From contig JAUNAK010000002.1 in the NCBI GenBank assembly GCA_030527665.1, forward strand, positions 1 through 64,000: a DNA stretch of 64,000 nt, in the 5' to 3' direction. This document shows positions 46,201 to 54,122 of the stretch, piece by piece (the stretch's first letter is position 1; the number at the start of each line of letters is the position of its first letter). A program made the translations under genes and the position numbers. The notes below the pieces were generated by a model. The model was not told the DNA's origin and made no database searches. It was given only the letters and a program-made list of their open reading frames with translations. Source of the DNA: Eubacteriales bacterium (GTDB lineage Bacteria > Bacillota > Clostridia > Lachnospirales > Lachnospiraceae).

Positions 46201-47001
46201 GCACAGCCGACGGTATTTATTCCGGTATTCCCGGGAACCAACTGCGAGTTTGACAGCGCACGTGTATTTGAGGCAGCAGGTGCAAAAACCATCACCCGTG
46301 TATTCAAGAACATGAATTCTCAGGATATCATGGATTCTGTACAGATGTTCAGCGATGCGATCGAACAGGCACAGATCATCATGTTCCCGGGCGGATTCTC
46401 TGCAGGTGATGAACCGGATGGTTCTGCTAAATTCTTTGCAACTGCATTCCAGAATGCAAAGATCAAAGAGGCTGTTACCGATCTTCTGGAGAAGAGAGAC
46501 GGTCTGGCACTTGGTATCTGCAACGGCTTCCAGGCACTGATCAAGCTTGGGCTTGTACCGCATGGTGCTATTACCGGTCAGACAGAGGATTCTCCGACAC
46601 TGACCTTCAATACTATCGGCCGTCATATTTCCAAGATGGCATATACAAGAGTTGTATCCAACAAGTCTCCGTGGCTTGCAGGTGCAGAACTGGGCGGTGT
46701 ATATACCGTTCCGGCATCTCACGGTGAGGGACGTTTTGTTGCCAGCGCCGAGTGGATCAGAAAACTGCAGGAGAACGGTCAGATTGCAACCAGATACTGT
46801 GATCTGGACGGAAACTTTGTGGATGATGAATACTGGAACATCAACGGATCCTACTTCAACATCGAGGGTATCACCAGTCCGGACGGACGCGTGCTTGGTA
46901 AGATGTGCCATGCAGAGCGCCGCGGCGACGGCGTAGCCGTAAATATCTACGGTGAGCAGGATATGAAGATCTTCGAGTCCGGTGTAAATTATTTTAAATA
47001 A
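43237..47001 (+). CDS. purL: Phosphoribosylformylglycinamidine synthase, single-chain
   Basis: 1,254 residues; fourth step of purine synthesis, converting FGAR to FGAM with glutamine and ATP. It holds both the synthetase part (NFKNETHNHPTEIEPFGGAA, and GRDGIGGATGSSK) and a C-terminal class I glutamine amidotransferase (FPGGFSAGDE, LGICNGFQALIK with the catalytic Cys, and SHGEGRF with His). Large fused PurL of this type is typical of clostridia. AAGAAAGGA precedes the ATG. The 282-base leader (42955-43236) has some hairpin potential near 43094-43117, but I do not recognise a purine or PRPP riboswitch in it. A strong terminator follows. Confidence 0.96.
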   Translation: MSQVRRVYVEKKPEFAVAAKDLRHEIVNYMGVTGVTGVRILIRYDVENVSDEVFEKACHVVFSEPPVDILYQESFPMEENSAVFSVEYLPGQFDQRADSAVQCIQFLKGDENPIIRTATTYVIEGKFSEEELAAIKHQCINPVDSRETGIEKPETLVMEFPDPADVIIFDGFKDMPEAELKALYDSLNLAMTFKDFQFIQEYFSGEEKRDPSVTEIRVLDTYWSDHCRHTTFSTELKNVEFGEGDYKEPLVNAFNRYTDDHKVLYKGRNGKYICLMDLAILAAKKLKADGKLTDQEESDEINACSIVVPVDVDGVEEEWLINFKNETHNHPTEIEPFGGAATCLGGAIRDPLSGRTYVYQAMRVTGCADPTVPVSETLAGKLPQKNLTRGAAKGYSSYGNQIGLATGYVKEVYHPNYVAKRMEIGAVMGAAPRKQVQRLNSDPGDIIILLGGRTGRDGIGGATGSSKVHTTSSLETCGAEVQKGNAPTERKLQRMFRRPEVSSIIKKCNDFGAGGVSVAIGELAPGLQIDLDKVPKKYAGLDGTELAISESQERMAVVVDPADVEAFLGYAHEENLEAIKVAVVTEEPRLVLNWRGKAIVDLSRAFLDTNGAHQETDVKVEIPNGADSVLKRSEEIADVRIAWLDSLKDLNTCSQKGLVEMFDSSIGACSVLMPYGGKYQMTETQSMIAKVPVPNGTTNTVTMMSYGFDPYVSSWSPYHGAVYAVTESIARIVASGGDFHKIHFTFQEYFRRMTADPSRWSQPVAALLGAYEAQLEYGLASIGGKDSMSGTFNDIDVPPTLVSFAVDVAKVQDVVTPELKAAGNKLVWVSIPKDACELPVYAEVCALYEKVYADMQAGRVVSAYALDRSGIAAAVSKMAFGNKMGVQIHADVDSRDLFSPLFGDLVMEVPADKVEELTCAYRVIGEVADNGVFAYGDVKISVDEALDAWNGTLKKVFKPVSGAAANEIQVADNGLYTEKNIHICSHKLAQPTVFIPVFPGTNCEFDSARVFEAAGAKTITRVFKNMNSQDIMDSVQMFSDAIEQAQIIMFPGGFSAGDEPDGSAKFFATAFQNAKIKEAVTDLLEKRDGLALGICNGFQALIKLGLVPHGAITGQTEDSPTLTFNTIGRHISKMAYTRVVSNKSPWLAGAELGGVYTVPASHGEGRFVASAEWIRKLQENGQIATRYCDLDGNFVDDEYWNINGSYFNIEGITSPDGRVLGKMCHAERRGDGVAVNIYGEQDMKIFESGVNYFK

Positions 47002-47037
47002 TACATGCGAAGCAGAGCAGATGCTCTGAACAGATGC

Positions 47038-47070
47038 AAAAACCGCAGTTCTTCGGGACTGCGGTTTTTT
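47038..47070 (+). terminator. purL terminator
   Basis: AACCGCAGT (47041-47049) pairs with ACTGCGGTT (47058-47066) around a TCTTCGGG loop region; six T at the end. Confidence 0.92.
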
Positions 47071-47514
47071 ATGCATATACAGAACGGAATTCCGGCATCT
47101 GACTGCAGATCCCGCAGAGGAGCTGTGTGCAATGCTGCAAGTCCGGAAGACCGGTGCTTATTGCCACGGAGAATCCATGGGAAGGCTGCTGTTTCACAGA
47201 TACAATTTTTGATATCGGAAATTGGTCTAAACATACAAAAATATACTCTTGGGGCAGATAGAAAGGGAAATAGAACAGTACAGTTGTGAAGAATAGACGA
47301 AAAATCTCCCGTAGAATACAGGAAATACTGAAAAATAACTATTGGCAGAGTGATTGACTGCATAGGAAAAGAATGGTAAAAAAGAATCAGCAGTCTTTGC
47401 AGGAGCGGAAATTGCAAAGATTATTTCGTGTACAATTGTCCGTTTTCGTGAGGAACGGATCAGGTGGCGAAAGCAGCATAGTATTGTTTATTATTTATAA
47501 AGGAGATATTCAAA
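47071..47514 (+). other. 444-base leader with cobalamin-riboswitch-like fragments
   Basis: No supported gene. Between about 47095 and 47195 short pieces recall the middle of cobalamin riboswitches: ATCCCGCAGAGGAGCTGTG, AAGTCCGGAAGACCGG and TTGCCACGG...ATGGGAAGGC. The usual 5' core (AGGGAA/GGTG) and the 3' B12 box are not recognisable, so this is either a diverged or decayed riboswitch or coincidence. A TTGGCAG-N5-TTGAC sequence at 47342-47358 lacks the GC of a sigma-54 site. AAAGGAG lies before the next gene. Confidence 0.3.
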
Positions 47515-48564
47515 ATGGCTTATCCGGCGAATTCTACACTGAGAGAGCGTTCTTTTGACCGCTTCAGCAAGGCTTTAAGAGGCGAGAAAACAGATGCACA
47601 TGCAGTATTTCATTTTTACACATTCCCGTTTTATCATGCCTGTACCAATGTAAACCTGAAAGAGTATTTCAGTGATCCTAAGGTTGCTTTTGAGACACAG
47701 CTGGAAGGAATTGAGAAACTGGAGAGAATCGGAAATCTGCAGCCGGACTTCGGTATCAATATCGAGACATCTGCCCTTGGCGGTACCGTTCGTTATGACA
47801 AAGAGGGCTTTATGTCCGTTGAGAAGATGCAGATCGAGACAGAGGAAGAGGTTGCCGATATCAAGCTGCCGAATCCGTGGGATACCGAACTGGGATACAA
47901 ATGTCTTTCTCAGCTGCAGTACTTCAAGGAGAACTGTCCGGACTGGTGTAAGGTAAACGCACCGACAGTTACCGGACCGTTTACGGTAGCAGCACAGCTT
48001 CGAGGTATCACCGATTTTATGTGTGATACACTGGAGGATCCGGATTTCTGTGAGGCTCTGATCGAGAAATCCACAGAGTTCTGTATCATGTACATGAAAG
48101 AAGTAGAGAAGATCCTGGGACATATCCCGCATCTGTTCCTGTCGGATGACCTGACATCTTTCCTGCAGCCGGGACCGTTCAATGAGTTTGTAGCTCCGGC
48201 ATACAAAGCACTTTTCAAAGAGTTCCCGGACAGCCAGAGATGGCTGCATAACGATGCACAGGCATGGCATCTGGCAGAGTCCCTAGAGAATGTAGGCATT
48301 CAGGCATGGCAGTATGCAAAGAACCTGAATCCGGCTGAGCTGGCAGAGAAGACACATAACAATATTACTCTGTTCGGCGGTCTTGATCCGCTTGCTTTCC
48401 AGAAGATCTCTGCACAGGAGACCTATGATATCTGCATCAACCGCCTGAAAGAGTTCAACGGAAACAGCAGACTTGTTCTGGGTGCCGGCGGAACCGTAAA
48501 CCAGATCCCGGTTGAGAATCTGCTCGCAATTCTGAAAGCAGCTGATGATTATAAGATCAGCTGA
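47515..48564 (+). CDS. Uroporphyrinogen decarboxylase-family protein, atypical
   Basis: 349-residue TIM-barrel protein of the UroD/MtaA superfamily, whose members decarboxylate uroporphyrinogen or transfer methyl groups to and from corrinoid proteins. Seen are APTVTGPFTVAAQLRG, FLSDDLTSFLQPG and ITLFGGLDPLAF. The zinc-binding H-x-C...C set of methyltransferases is absent: the segments read WLHNDAQAW and VLGAGGTVNQIPVENL, with no Cys at either place. It also lacks the N-terminal region of HemE. So the chemistry is open. No corrinoid protein gene is nearby; two SnoaL-like genes follow after a terminator. AAAGGAG precedes the ATG. Confidence 0.8.
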   Translation: MAYPANSTLRERSFDRFSKALRGEKTDAHAVFHFYTFPFYHACTNVNLKEYFSDPKVAFETQLEGIEKLERIGNLQPDFGINIETSALGGTVRYDKEGFMSVEKMQIETEEEVADIKLPNPWDTELGYKCLSQLQYFKENCPDWCKVNAPTVTGPFTVAAQLRGITDFMCDTLEDPDFCEALIEKSTEFCIMYMKEVEKILGHIPHLFLSDDLTSFLQPGPFNEFVAPAYKALFKEFPDSQRWLHNDAQAWHLAESLENVGIQAWQYAKNLNPAELAEKTHNNITLFGGLDPLAFQKISAQETYDICINRLKEFNGNSRLVLGAGGTVNQIPVENLLAILKAADDYKIS

Positions 48565-48598
48565 TCTGTAAAAAATTGTAGATCATCACACAAAAAGA

Positions 48599-48642
48599 AT
48601 ACCCGAAGCAATGGCAATTGAGCTGGTGTTTCGGGTATTTTT
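48599..48642 (+). terminator. Terminator of the UroD-family gene
   Basis: AATACCCGAA (48599-48608) pairs with TTCGGGTATT (48630-48639), followed by TTT. Confidence 0.85.
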
Positions 48643-48751
48643 CTGATAGAATAGAATCATTGTTTGGAAAAATCAGAAAATAATTAAATGTGGATAAATG
48701 TTGAATCCCGATGCGAATTCTGTTCTTTTAAGACAACGGAGGAAAATGGTT

Positions 48752-49273
48752 ATGATGCCTTGTGACGAGAAAATGGATGAGATCTGGGAATTGCTTGCCA
48801 AAACCAATGCCCCGAAGTTGGACAATATTGAAGAGGTAAGGGAATATACGGCAGCAATTACAAAACTGATCTATGATTACAAAATGATCGGGCTGATCTA
48901 TGGTCTGTACACGGCTGATGTGGAATATCATAAACAAAGCGGCATTGAGATGCATACGCCGGACGAAATCGCCCGGCAGATCACGGAATTCACCGCAGAA
49001 TTTCCGAACCTTACGGCAGAGATCCAGAATATCATTGTACATCAGGAATCACCGGAGTTTTACAAGGTCTGGAGACGATGTCTGCTGCGAGGCAATAATC
49101 TTCGTTTCAGTCCTCAGGGACCGGCAACAGGAAAATCGCTGGGGGAACATTGCCTGAATCTGACCATGTTTTATCTGCGGAAGATCAACGGAGAGTGGAA
49201 GATCACTTTTGAAGTGAATTCCGATTGCGAGAGTCTGATCAGTGAAGCGAAACGCGGGGAGGCAGAAGCATGA
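48752..49273 (+). CDS. NTF2/SnoaL-like protein, first of a pair
   Basis: 173 residues with a cone-shaped NTF2-like pattern: helices EVREYTAAITKLIYDYK and a C-terminal sheet with LNLTMFYLRKINGEWKITFEVN. No catalytic residues can be named. I chose the ATG at 48752, 9 bases after GGAGG; ATGs at 48698 and 48746 are also in frame. Its stop overlaps the next gene (ATGA). The two proteins share GPATGKSL/GAPTGKAL and the K-I-(N/D)-G-x-W segment, so they are paralogues and may form a heterodimer. Function unknown. Confidence 0.7.
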   Translation: MMPCDEKMDEIWELLAKTNAPKLDNIEEVREYTAAITKLIYDYKMIGLIYGLYTADVEYHKQSGIEMHTPDEIARQITEFTAEFPNLTAEIQNIIVHQESPEFYKVWRRCLLRGNNLRFSPQGPATGKSLGEHCLNLTMFYLRKINGEWKITFEVNSDCESLISEAKRGEAEA

Positions 49274-49794
49274 TCCGAATGACATTAGATGATTTTTCAA
49301 AAGGCAGCAGGCAGGTGGAAAAATTCTGCAGAGAATGCGAATTAAAGTTTCCTGAAGAAGTTGCAAAGCTCTTTATTGCCTATACCGAATGGATCTGGCA
49401 GTATAAATACGTGGGAACGATCTATCAGTTCTACTGTGAGGACACTGTCCTGCATACCTGTGACGGAGACAGTGTGGGTGTTGAGAGCGTAATTGCCAAT
49501 ACGCTTTCTTCGATACGTACATTTCCGGATCAGACAGTGAATTTTGTGGATATTTTTGCGGAAGGAAATGAAGAGGACGGCTATTACTTCGGGCAGTGTA
49601 CCGAATTTAAATGGAAATGCGACGGCTGGAGTGCCTATGGAGCACCTACCGGGAAAGCATTGGATGACAACGGCAAACGGGTAATGTCCATGTGCGAATG
49701 CCGGGTCGCAAAGATCGACGGACGGTGGAGAATCGCAGAAGAATGGCTGGTCAGAAGCCATGAGGCGATGATCCGTGTACAGCTTCCGGATTGA
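49270..49794 (+). CDS. NTF2/SnoaL-like protein, second of a pair
   Basis: 174 residues, same fold as its upstream partner. EWIWQYKYVGTIYQFY forms the first long helix and strand, GAPTGKALDD the loop, and CECRVAKIDGRWRIAEEWLVR the C-terminal strands. It overlaps the partner gene by 4 bases, which points to coupled expression. It lies 52 bases upstream of rpoN. Family members include isomerases, dehydratases and binding proteins; nothing here selects one. Confidence 0.7.
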   Translation: MIRMTLDDFSKGSRQVEKFCRECELKFPEEVAKLFIAYTEWIWQYKYVGTIYQFYCEDTVLHTCDGDSVGVESVIANTLSSIRTFPDQTVNFVDIFAEGNEEDGYYFGQCTEFKWKCDGWSAYGAPTGKALDDNGKRVMSMCECRVAKIDGRWRIAEEWLVRSHEAMIRVQLPD

Positions 49795-49846
49795 CGGACT
49801 GCAGGGAAGCGGGCTGTACGAATAAACAGTAATACCAGAGGGAAAT

Positions 49847-51193
49847 ATGAACAATTATCTTATTCTGGAGCAGACACATGTTCTGTCGCAGAACCAGATC
49901 CAGTCACTGGAAGTTCTGGCGATGGACAGTGTTACTCTGAATGAATTTATGAATAACGAGTATCTGGAAAACCCGGTTCTGGACAGAAATCATGTTTCGG
50001 ATACGACCATTGACCGGATCGCAGAGAATATCGATCATCAAACCGCAGCGGCTGATGCCGCTGCGGTTTATAACGGGCAGGTCGCATCGGGGGAAGAAAC
50101 GGAATATCAGATTCCGGATAAAAAACTGGATGATGTTCGGGAGATGATTCTTGGACAGCTGATCGAAAGCCGCTATTCATCCGAGGAAAGGGAATTGATC
50201 AAGTTTATGATCGATTCGCTGGATAAGTCCGGTTATTATGACATGACGGCGGAGGAAACGGCCGTGGTTTACGGGATCGATGAACAGACAGCAGCAAGGT
50301 GTCTGCATGATCTCAAAGGAATGGAACCCTGCGGAATTTTTACGTCCGGGTTGGAAGAGTGCCTCCTTCGTCAGCTGGACCATGCCGGTGAACTGGACGA
50401 AAACCTGCAGAAGATCGTGACGGATCATCTGGAAGATGTAGCGTCCGGAAAACTAAAGAATATCACCAGAGCACTGTCAATCAGTACCGTTGATGCCAGA
50501 AAGTATATCGAAGTGATCAAACGGATGAACCCCCGCCCCCTGCAGGGATTTGATCAGGGCATTACGGAATATGCAGTACCGGATATTATTGTTGAGCCGG
50601 GGAAAGACGGCTGGATCATTACGCTGAACGATAAATGGATAGAAGATTATCGGATCAGTGATTACTATCGGAAGATGATGGAACAGACAGAGGATCAGGA
50701 ACTGCTGGCATATTTTCGTTCGAAAATGGAAAGGGCCAGACTCCTCCTGAAGAATGTAGAACAGCGCCGGAGTACGATCCTTCGGATCGCGGAGACTGTC
50801 GTTGATTATCAGAAGGACTATTTCGAGGGAAAAGGGCCGCTTCGTCCATTGACGATGCAGGAAGTTGCGGATCGGATCGATATGCATCTGTCAACGGTCA
50901 GCCGCGGGATTCGCGGTAAGTATATCCAGAGCAAGTGGGGGACGGTTCCTCTGAAAAGTCTGTTCAGTCAGTCAGTGAATGCACAGAATGCTTCCGGAGA
51001 TACCGGAATGACGGCGGAGTCTGTAAAGAAGCGGATCAGGGAGATCATTGAGTCAGAGGATAAAACAAAACCATACAGTGATATGAAAATTGCATCACTG
51101 CTGGAGAATGAAGAAATCTCTATCTCCAGAAGAACGGTGGCAAAATATAGAGAAATGCTGAATATACCCGGTATTTTTGAGCGGAAGATATGA
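49847..51193 (+). CDS. rpoN: RNA polymerase sigma-54 factor
   Basis: 448 residues. Region I is glutamine/leucine-rich (LSQNQIQSLEVLAMDSVTLNEFM, split here as LSQNQIQSL and LAMDSV), the core-binding part lies at about 95-250, and the DNA-binding part has a helix-turn-helix EVADRIDMHLSTVSRG and the RpoN box SRRTVAKYRE (about 430). It directs polymerase to -24/-12 promoters and needs an AAA+ activator. Two such promoters are found in this window (51268 and 58055). No activator gene lies in the window. It follows the SnoaL-like pair and precedes the first palindrome by 5 bases. Confidence 0.93.
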   Translation: MNNYLILEQTHVLSQNQIQSLEVLAMDSVTLNEFMNNEYLENPVLDRNHVSDTTIDRIAENIDHQTAAADAAAVYNGQVASGEETEYQIPDKKLDDVREMILGQLIESRYSSEERELIKFMIDSLDKSGYYDMTAEETAVVYGIDEQTAARCLHDLKGMEPCGIFTSGLEECLLRQLDHAGELDENLQKIVTDHLEDVASGKLKNITRALSISTVDARKYIEVIKRMNPRPLQGFDQGITEYAVPDIIVEPGKDGWIITLNDKWIEDYRISDYYRKMMEQTEDQELLAYFRSKMERARLLLKNVEQRRSTILRIAETVVDYQKDYFEGKGPLRPLTMQEVADRIDMHLSTVSRGIRGKYIQSKWGTVPLKSLFSQSVNAQNASGDTGMTAESVKKRIREIIESEDKTKPYSDMKIASLLENEEISISRRTVAKYREMLNIPGIFERKI

Positions 51194-51197
51194 ATGA

Positions 51198-51219
51198 TGT
51201 GATGCGATATTGCATCACA
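51198..51219. promoter_or_regulatory. Putative enhancer site for a sigma-54 activator (site 1)
   Basis: Perfect 8-6-8 palindrome TGTGATGC-N6-GCATCACA, 49 bases upstream of the sigma-54 promoter. The site at 57973-57994 has the same layout with TGCGATGC-N6-GCATCGCA. The shared form TGYGATGC-N6-GCATCRCA suggests one activator. Confidence 0.65.
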
Positions 51220-51227
51220 CATAACTG

Positions 51228-51253
51228 CTCCGGTCGGAAAAACCGGGGTTTTT
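51228..51253 (+). terminator. rpoN terminator
   Basis: CTCCGGT (51228-51234) pairs with ACCGGGG (51242-51248), then five T; it separates rpoN from the next promoter. Confidence 0.7.
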
Positions 51254-51267
51254 ATGTGCTTTCTGAG

Positions 51268-51284
51268 TTGGCATGGTAATTGCT
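51268..51284 (+). promoter_or_regulatory. Sigma-54 promoter of the dehydrogenase/CoA-transferase operon
   Basis: TTGGCATGGTAATTGCT fits TTGGCACG-N4-TTGCW with one change; the -24 GG and -12 GC are intact with correct spacing. It lies about 116 bases before the dehydrogenase start. Confidence 0.85.
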
Positions 51285-51399
51285 CTTTAGAAATAAAACG
51301 ACGTCTGTCTTGTGACAGAATAGTATGGAACCAGTGTATGGATGGCCTGAATACAAGCTTTTTACAACAATATATTAAGAAAGTATAGAGAGGGTTACT

Positions 51400-52503
51400 A
51401 TGGCGAAAATTCTGAAAGCTCCCGGAAAATATGTTCAGGGACAGGGGGAACTTGACAATATCGGCGTTCATGTAAAGAAAATCGGCACGTCCTTTGCCGT
51501 GCTTCTTTCCGAAAACGGAAGAAAACGTTTTGAGGATAGAATTGCATCCAGTCTTTCCGAGGCGGGATATCCGGCTGCTTTCTTCACTTTCAACGGGGAA
51601 TGTTCGCTGGAAGAGATCGACAGACTTTGTGAAGAAGTCGGAAAGATCGATTGCGACTGCGTTATTGCTGTCGGCGGCGGCAAGATTCTGGATACAGGAA
51701 AAGCAGTGGCAGTTAAGCTGGATAAGGCAGCGGTAATTGTTCCGACAGTTGCTTCCAATGATGCGCCCTGCAGCGGCCTCAGCGTTGTATATGATGACAA
51801 AGGACGGGTATGCAAGGTCATTTTTTCAAAGCACAATCCGGATCTGGTTCTGGTCGACAGTGAAGTTATTATGCATGCACCGAAGCGGCTTCTTGCTGCG
51901 GGAATCGGAGATGCACTGGCAACCTGCTACGAAACACGTGCTGCAGCTGCCACAAAAGCTGTGAATATGGTGCGTGGAACCGCAACCCGCACAGCAGTAG
52001 CGCTGAGCGACACCTGCCTGCAGATCCTTTTGCTTTACGGACAGACGGCGATTCGGGATCTGGAACAGGGAATCTGTTCCGATGCGCTGGAGGATGTGAT
52101 CGAGGCAACGATCCTTCTGTCCGGAGTCGGATTCGAGAGCGGCGGACTTGCTGTGGCACATGCATTCCATGACAGTGTAGGATTTCTTCCGGAGACCCAT
52201 GCAAGCTATCATGGGGAGAAGGTGGCATTCGGAACAATGGTACAGCTTATGCTGGAGCATAAGAAAAACGGAGCTGTTACCAATGAAGAACTGGAGAAGA
52301 TCGGCCGTTTCTGCAAAGATCTGGGTCTTCCGGTGACGCTGGCAGAGATCGGCATTACAGAAGATGTATGCGAAAAAGTCGCAAAAATTGCAAAGGGTGT
52401 CTGCCATCCGAAGCAGTTTGCAAAGAATATGCCTTTCCCGGTCAGTGAGGCAGAGATCATTAACAGTATTTTTGCTGCAGATGAACTGGGAAAACGATTA
52501 TAA
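51400..52503 (+). CDS. Glycerol dehydrogenase-family NAD(H) alcohol dehydrogenase
   Basis: 367 residues of the GldA branch of group III metal alcohol dehydrogenases. NAD-binding and active-site motifs are AVGGGKILDTGKAVA, VPTVASNDAPCSGLS and metal-binding HAFHDSVGF plus HGEKVAFGTMVQLML. Fold and length match GldA, but the context (sigma-54 promoter, CoA-transferase next door, 4-hydroxybutyryl-CoA dehydratase downstream) makes a hydroxyacid such as 4-hydroxybutyrate/succinate semialdehyde a possible substrate. AGAGAGGG precedes the ATG. I leave the symbol blank because the substrate is not certain. Confidence 0.85.
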   Translation: MAKILKAPGKYVQGQGELDNIGVHVKKIGTSFAVLLSENGRKRFEDRIASSLSEAGYPAAFFTFNGECSLEEIDRLCEEVGKIDCDCVIAVGGGKILDTGKAVAVKLDKAAVIVPTVASNDAPCSGLSVVYDDKGRVCKVIFSKHNPDLVLVDSEVIMHAPKRLLAAGIGDALATCYETRAAAATKAVNMVRGTATRTAVALSDTCLQILLLYGQTAIRDLEQGICSDALEDVIEATILLSGVGFESGGLAVAHAFHDSVGFLPETHASYHGEKVAFGTMVQLMLEHKKNGAVTNEELEKIGRFCKDLGLPVTLAEIGITEDVCEKVAKIAKGVCHPKQFAKNMPFPVSEAEIINSIFAADELGKRL

Positions 52504-52559
52504 CAGCGGAAAAACAGAGAGTCTACTCGTTTGAATACAAAAATCGGAGGTAGAAAAAG

Positions 52560-54122
52560 ATGAAAAGAGTGACTGTATTAACAGCAGAAGAAGCGGTAAT
52601 GAAGGTGCAGGATGGGGATACCATTGCAACCGGCGGTTTCGTTAGCTGTGCCTGTCCGGAAACATTATCAAAAGCGATTGAGAAACGGTTCCTTGAGACG
52701 GGACATCCGAAGGATCTGACACTTTTCTTTGCAGCCGGTCAGGGACACAGAGACGGTACCGGCGGCGATCATTACGGACATGAAGGCATGGTTAAGCGGG
52801 TAATCGGCGGACACTGGGATCGGGCTCCGAAGCTGGGTGAACTGGCTCTGAATAATAAGATCGAAGCATACAACCTTCCGCAGGGGGTTATTTCCCATAT
52901 GTATCGTGATATAGCTGCACACAATATCGGAACGATCACGCATGTCGGTCTGAATACATTTGCCGATCCCCGAATCGAAGGCGGAAAACTGAATGCCTGC
53001 ACAAAAGAGGATATCGTAAAGGTCGTAGAGATCGAAGGTGAAGAACGCCTTCTGTACAAGGGATTCCCGATTCATGTGGTATTCCTTCGTGCCTCCTACT
53101 GTGATGAGTATGGAAACTGCACCGTTCATCGTGAGATCGGACCGCTGGATGTAACTGCCATGGCGCAGGCTGCAAAGAATTCCGGCGGAAAAGTAATCGT
53201 ACAGGTTGAGAAGATCGTACAGGGCGGATCTCTGGATCCGAAACTGGTTGCTATTCCCGGAATTTATGTTGACTGCGTTGTTGTCGGAACAGAGGAAGAA
53301 AATATGCAGTGTCTCGGAACACCGTATGACGGGGCGCTGACCGGTGAGTACCGTATTCCGATGGATGCAATTCCGCCGATTCCGCTGGATGCAAAGAAAA
53401 TCATTGCACGCCGTGCGGCAATGGAACTTCCGAAGAATGCGGTTGTTAATCTGGGAACCGGAGCTCCGGAAAAGATTGCCAATGTAGCTGCCGAAGAAGG
53501 TATCTCTGATGAGATGACTTTAACGGTAGAGGCTGGATCGATTGCCGGTGTACCGTATGGCGGAACACAGTTTGGTGCAGCTGCCAATGCCATGTGCATT
53601 ATTCCGCACAATGTACAGTTTGATTTCTACCAGGGCGGCGGACTGGATATTGCATTCCTTGGTCTGGCTGAAACAGCTCCGAATGGTGACCTGAATGTAT
53701 CGAAATTCGGTGTGCGTCTTGCCGGCTGCGGCGGATTTATCGATATTACGCAGAATGCCAAGAAAGTTGTATACTGCGGTACACTGACAGCCAAGGGACT
53801 GAAGGTTGCCTGTGAAGACGGCAGACTGGTGATCGTAAACGAAGGCGCCAAGAAAAAATTTGTAAATAAGGTTGAACAGATCACATTCTCCGGTGATTAC
53901 GCCAATAAGGTTGGACAGCCGGTACTGTATGTGACGGAGCGTGCCGTATTTGAGCTGCGTCCGGAAGGCGTTACTCTGATCGAGATCGCTCCTGGAATAG
54001 ATCTTCAGACACAGGTACTGGATCAGATCGAGTTTGCACCGATCATTGCTGAGGATCTCAAAGTTATGGACAGCCGTATCTTCCGTGAAGAGAAGATGGG
54101 GCTTGATCAGATGTTTCAATGA
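52560..54122 (+). CDS. Acyl-CoA:carboxylate CoA-transferase, YdiF/propionate CoA-transferase type
   Basis: 520 residues, alpha and beta halves fused. The first half has TIATGGFVSCACPETL and the second has NLGTGAPEKIA, then TVEAGSIAGVPYGG, whose Glu is the expected catalytic residue that forms the CoA-ester intermediate, and GGGLDIAFLGLAE. It would move CoA from acetyl- or butyryl-CoA to an incoming acid. In this locus 4-hydroxybutyrate is the natural candidate, giving the substrate of the dehydratase at 62064. CGGAGG lies upstream of the ATG; the stop overlaps the regulator gene by 4 bases. Confidence 0.92.
   Translation: MKRVTVLTAEEAVMKVQDGDTIATGGFVSCACPETLSKAIEKRFLETGHPKDLTLFFAAGQGHRDGTGGDHYGHEGMVKRVIGGHWDRAPKLGELALNNKIEAYNLPQGVISHMYRDIAAHNIGTITHVGLNTFADPRIEGGKLNACTKEDIVKVVEIEGEERLLYKGFPIHVVFLRASYCDEYGNCTVHREIGPLDVTAMAQAAKNSGGKVIVQVEKIVQGGSLDPKLVAIPGIYVDCVVVGTEEENMQCLGTPYDGALTGEYRIPMDAIPPIPLDAKKIIARRAAMELPKNAVVNLGTGAPEKIANVAAEEGISDEMTLTVEAGSIAGVPYGGTQFGAAANAMCIIPHNVQFDFYQGGGLDIAFLGLAETAPNGDLNVSKFGVRLAGCGGFIDITQNAKKVVYCGTLTAKGLKVACEDGRLVIVNEGAKKKFVNKVEQITFSGDYANKVGQPVLYVTERAVFELRPEGVTLIEIAPGIDLQTQVLDQIEFAPIIAEDLKVMDSRIFREEKMGLDQMFQ

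Noticed and set aside
43183..47076. Very long reverse-strand open frame (1,297 codons) opposite purL
   Set aside because: It mirrors purL codon structure, has no ribosome site or known motifs, and purL is certain.
47342..47358. Third sigma-54 promoter upstream of the UroD-family gene
   Set aside because: TTGGCAG...TTGAC lacks the invariant -12 GC, and no matching palindrome lies upstream.
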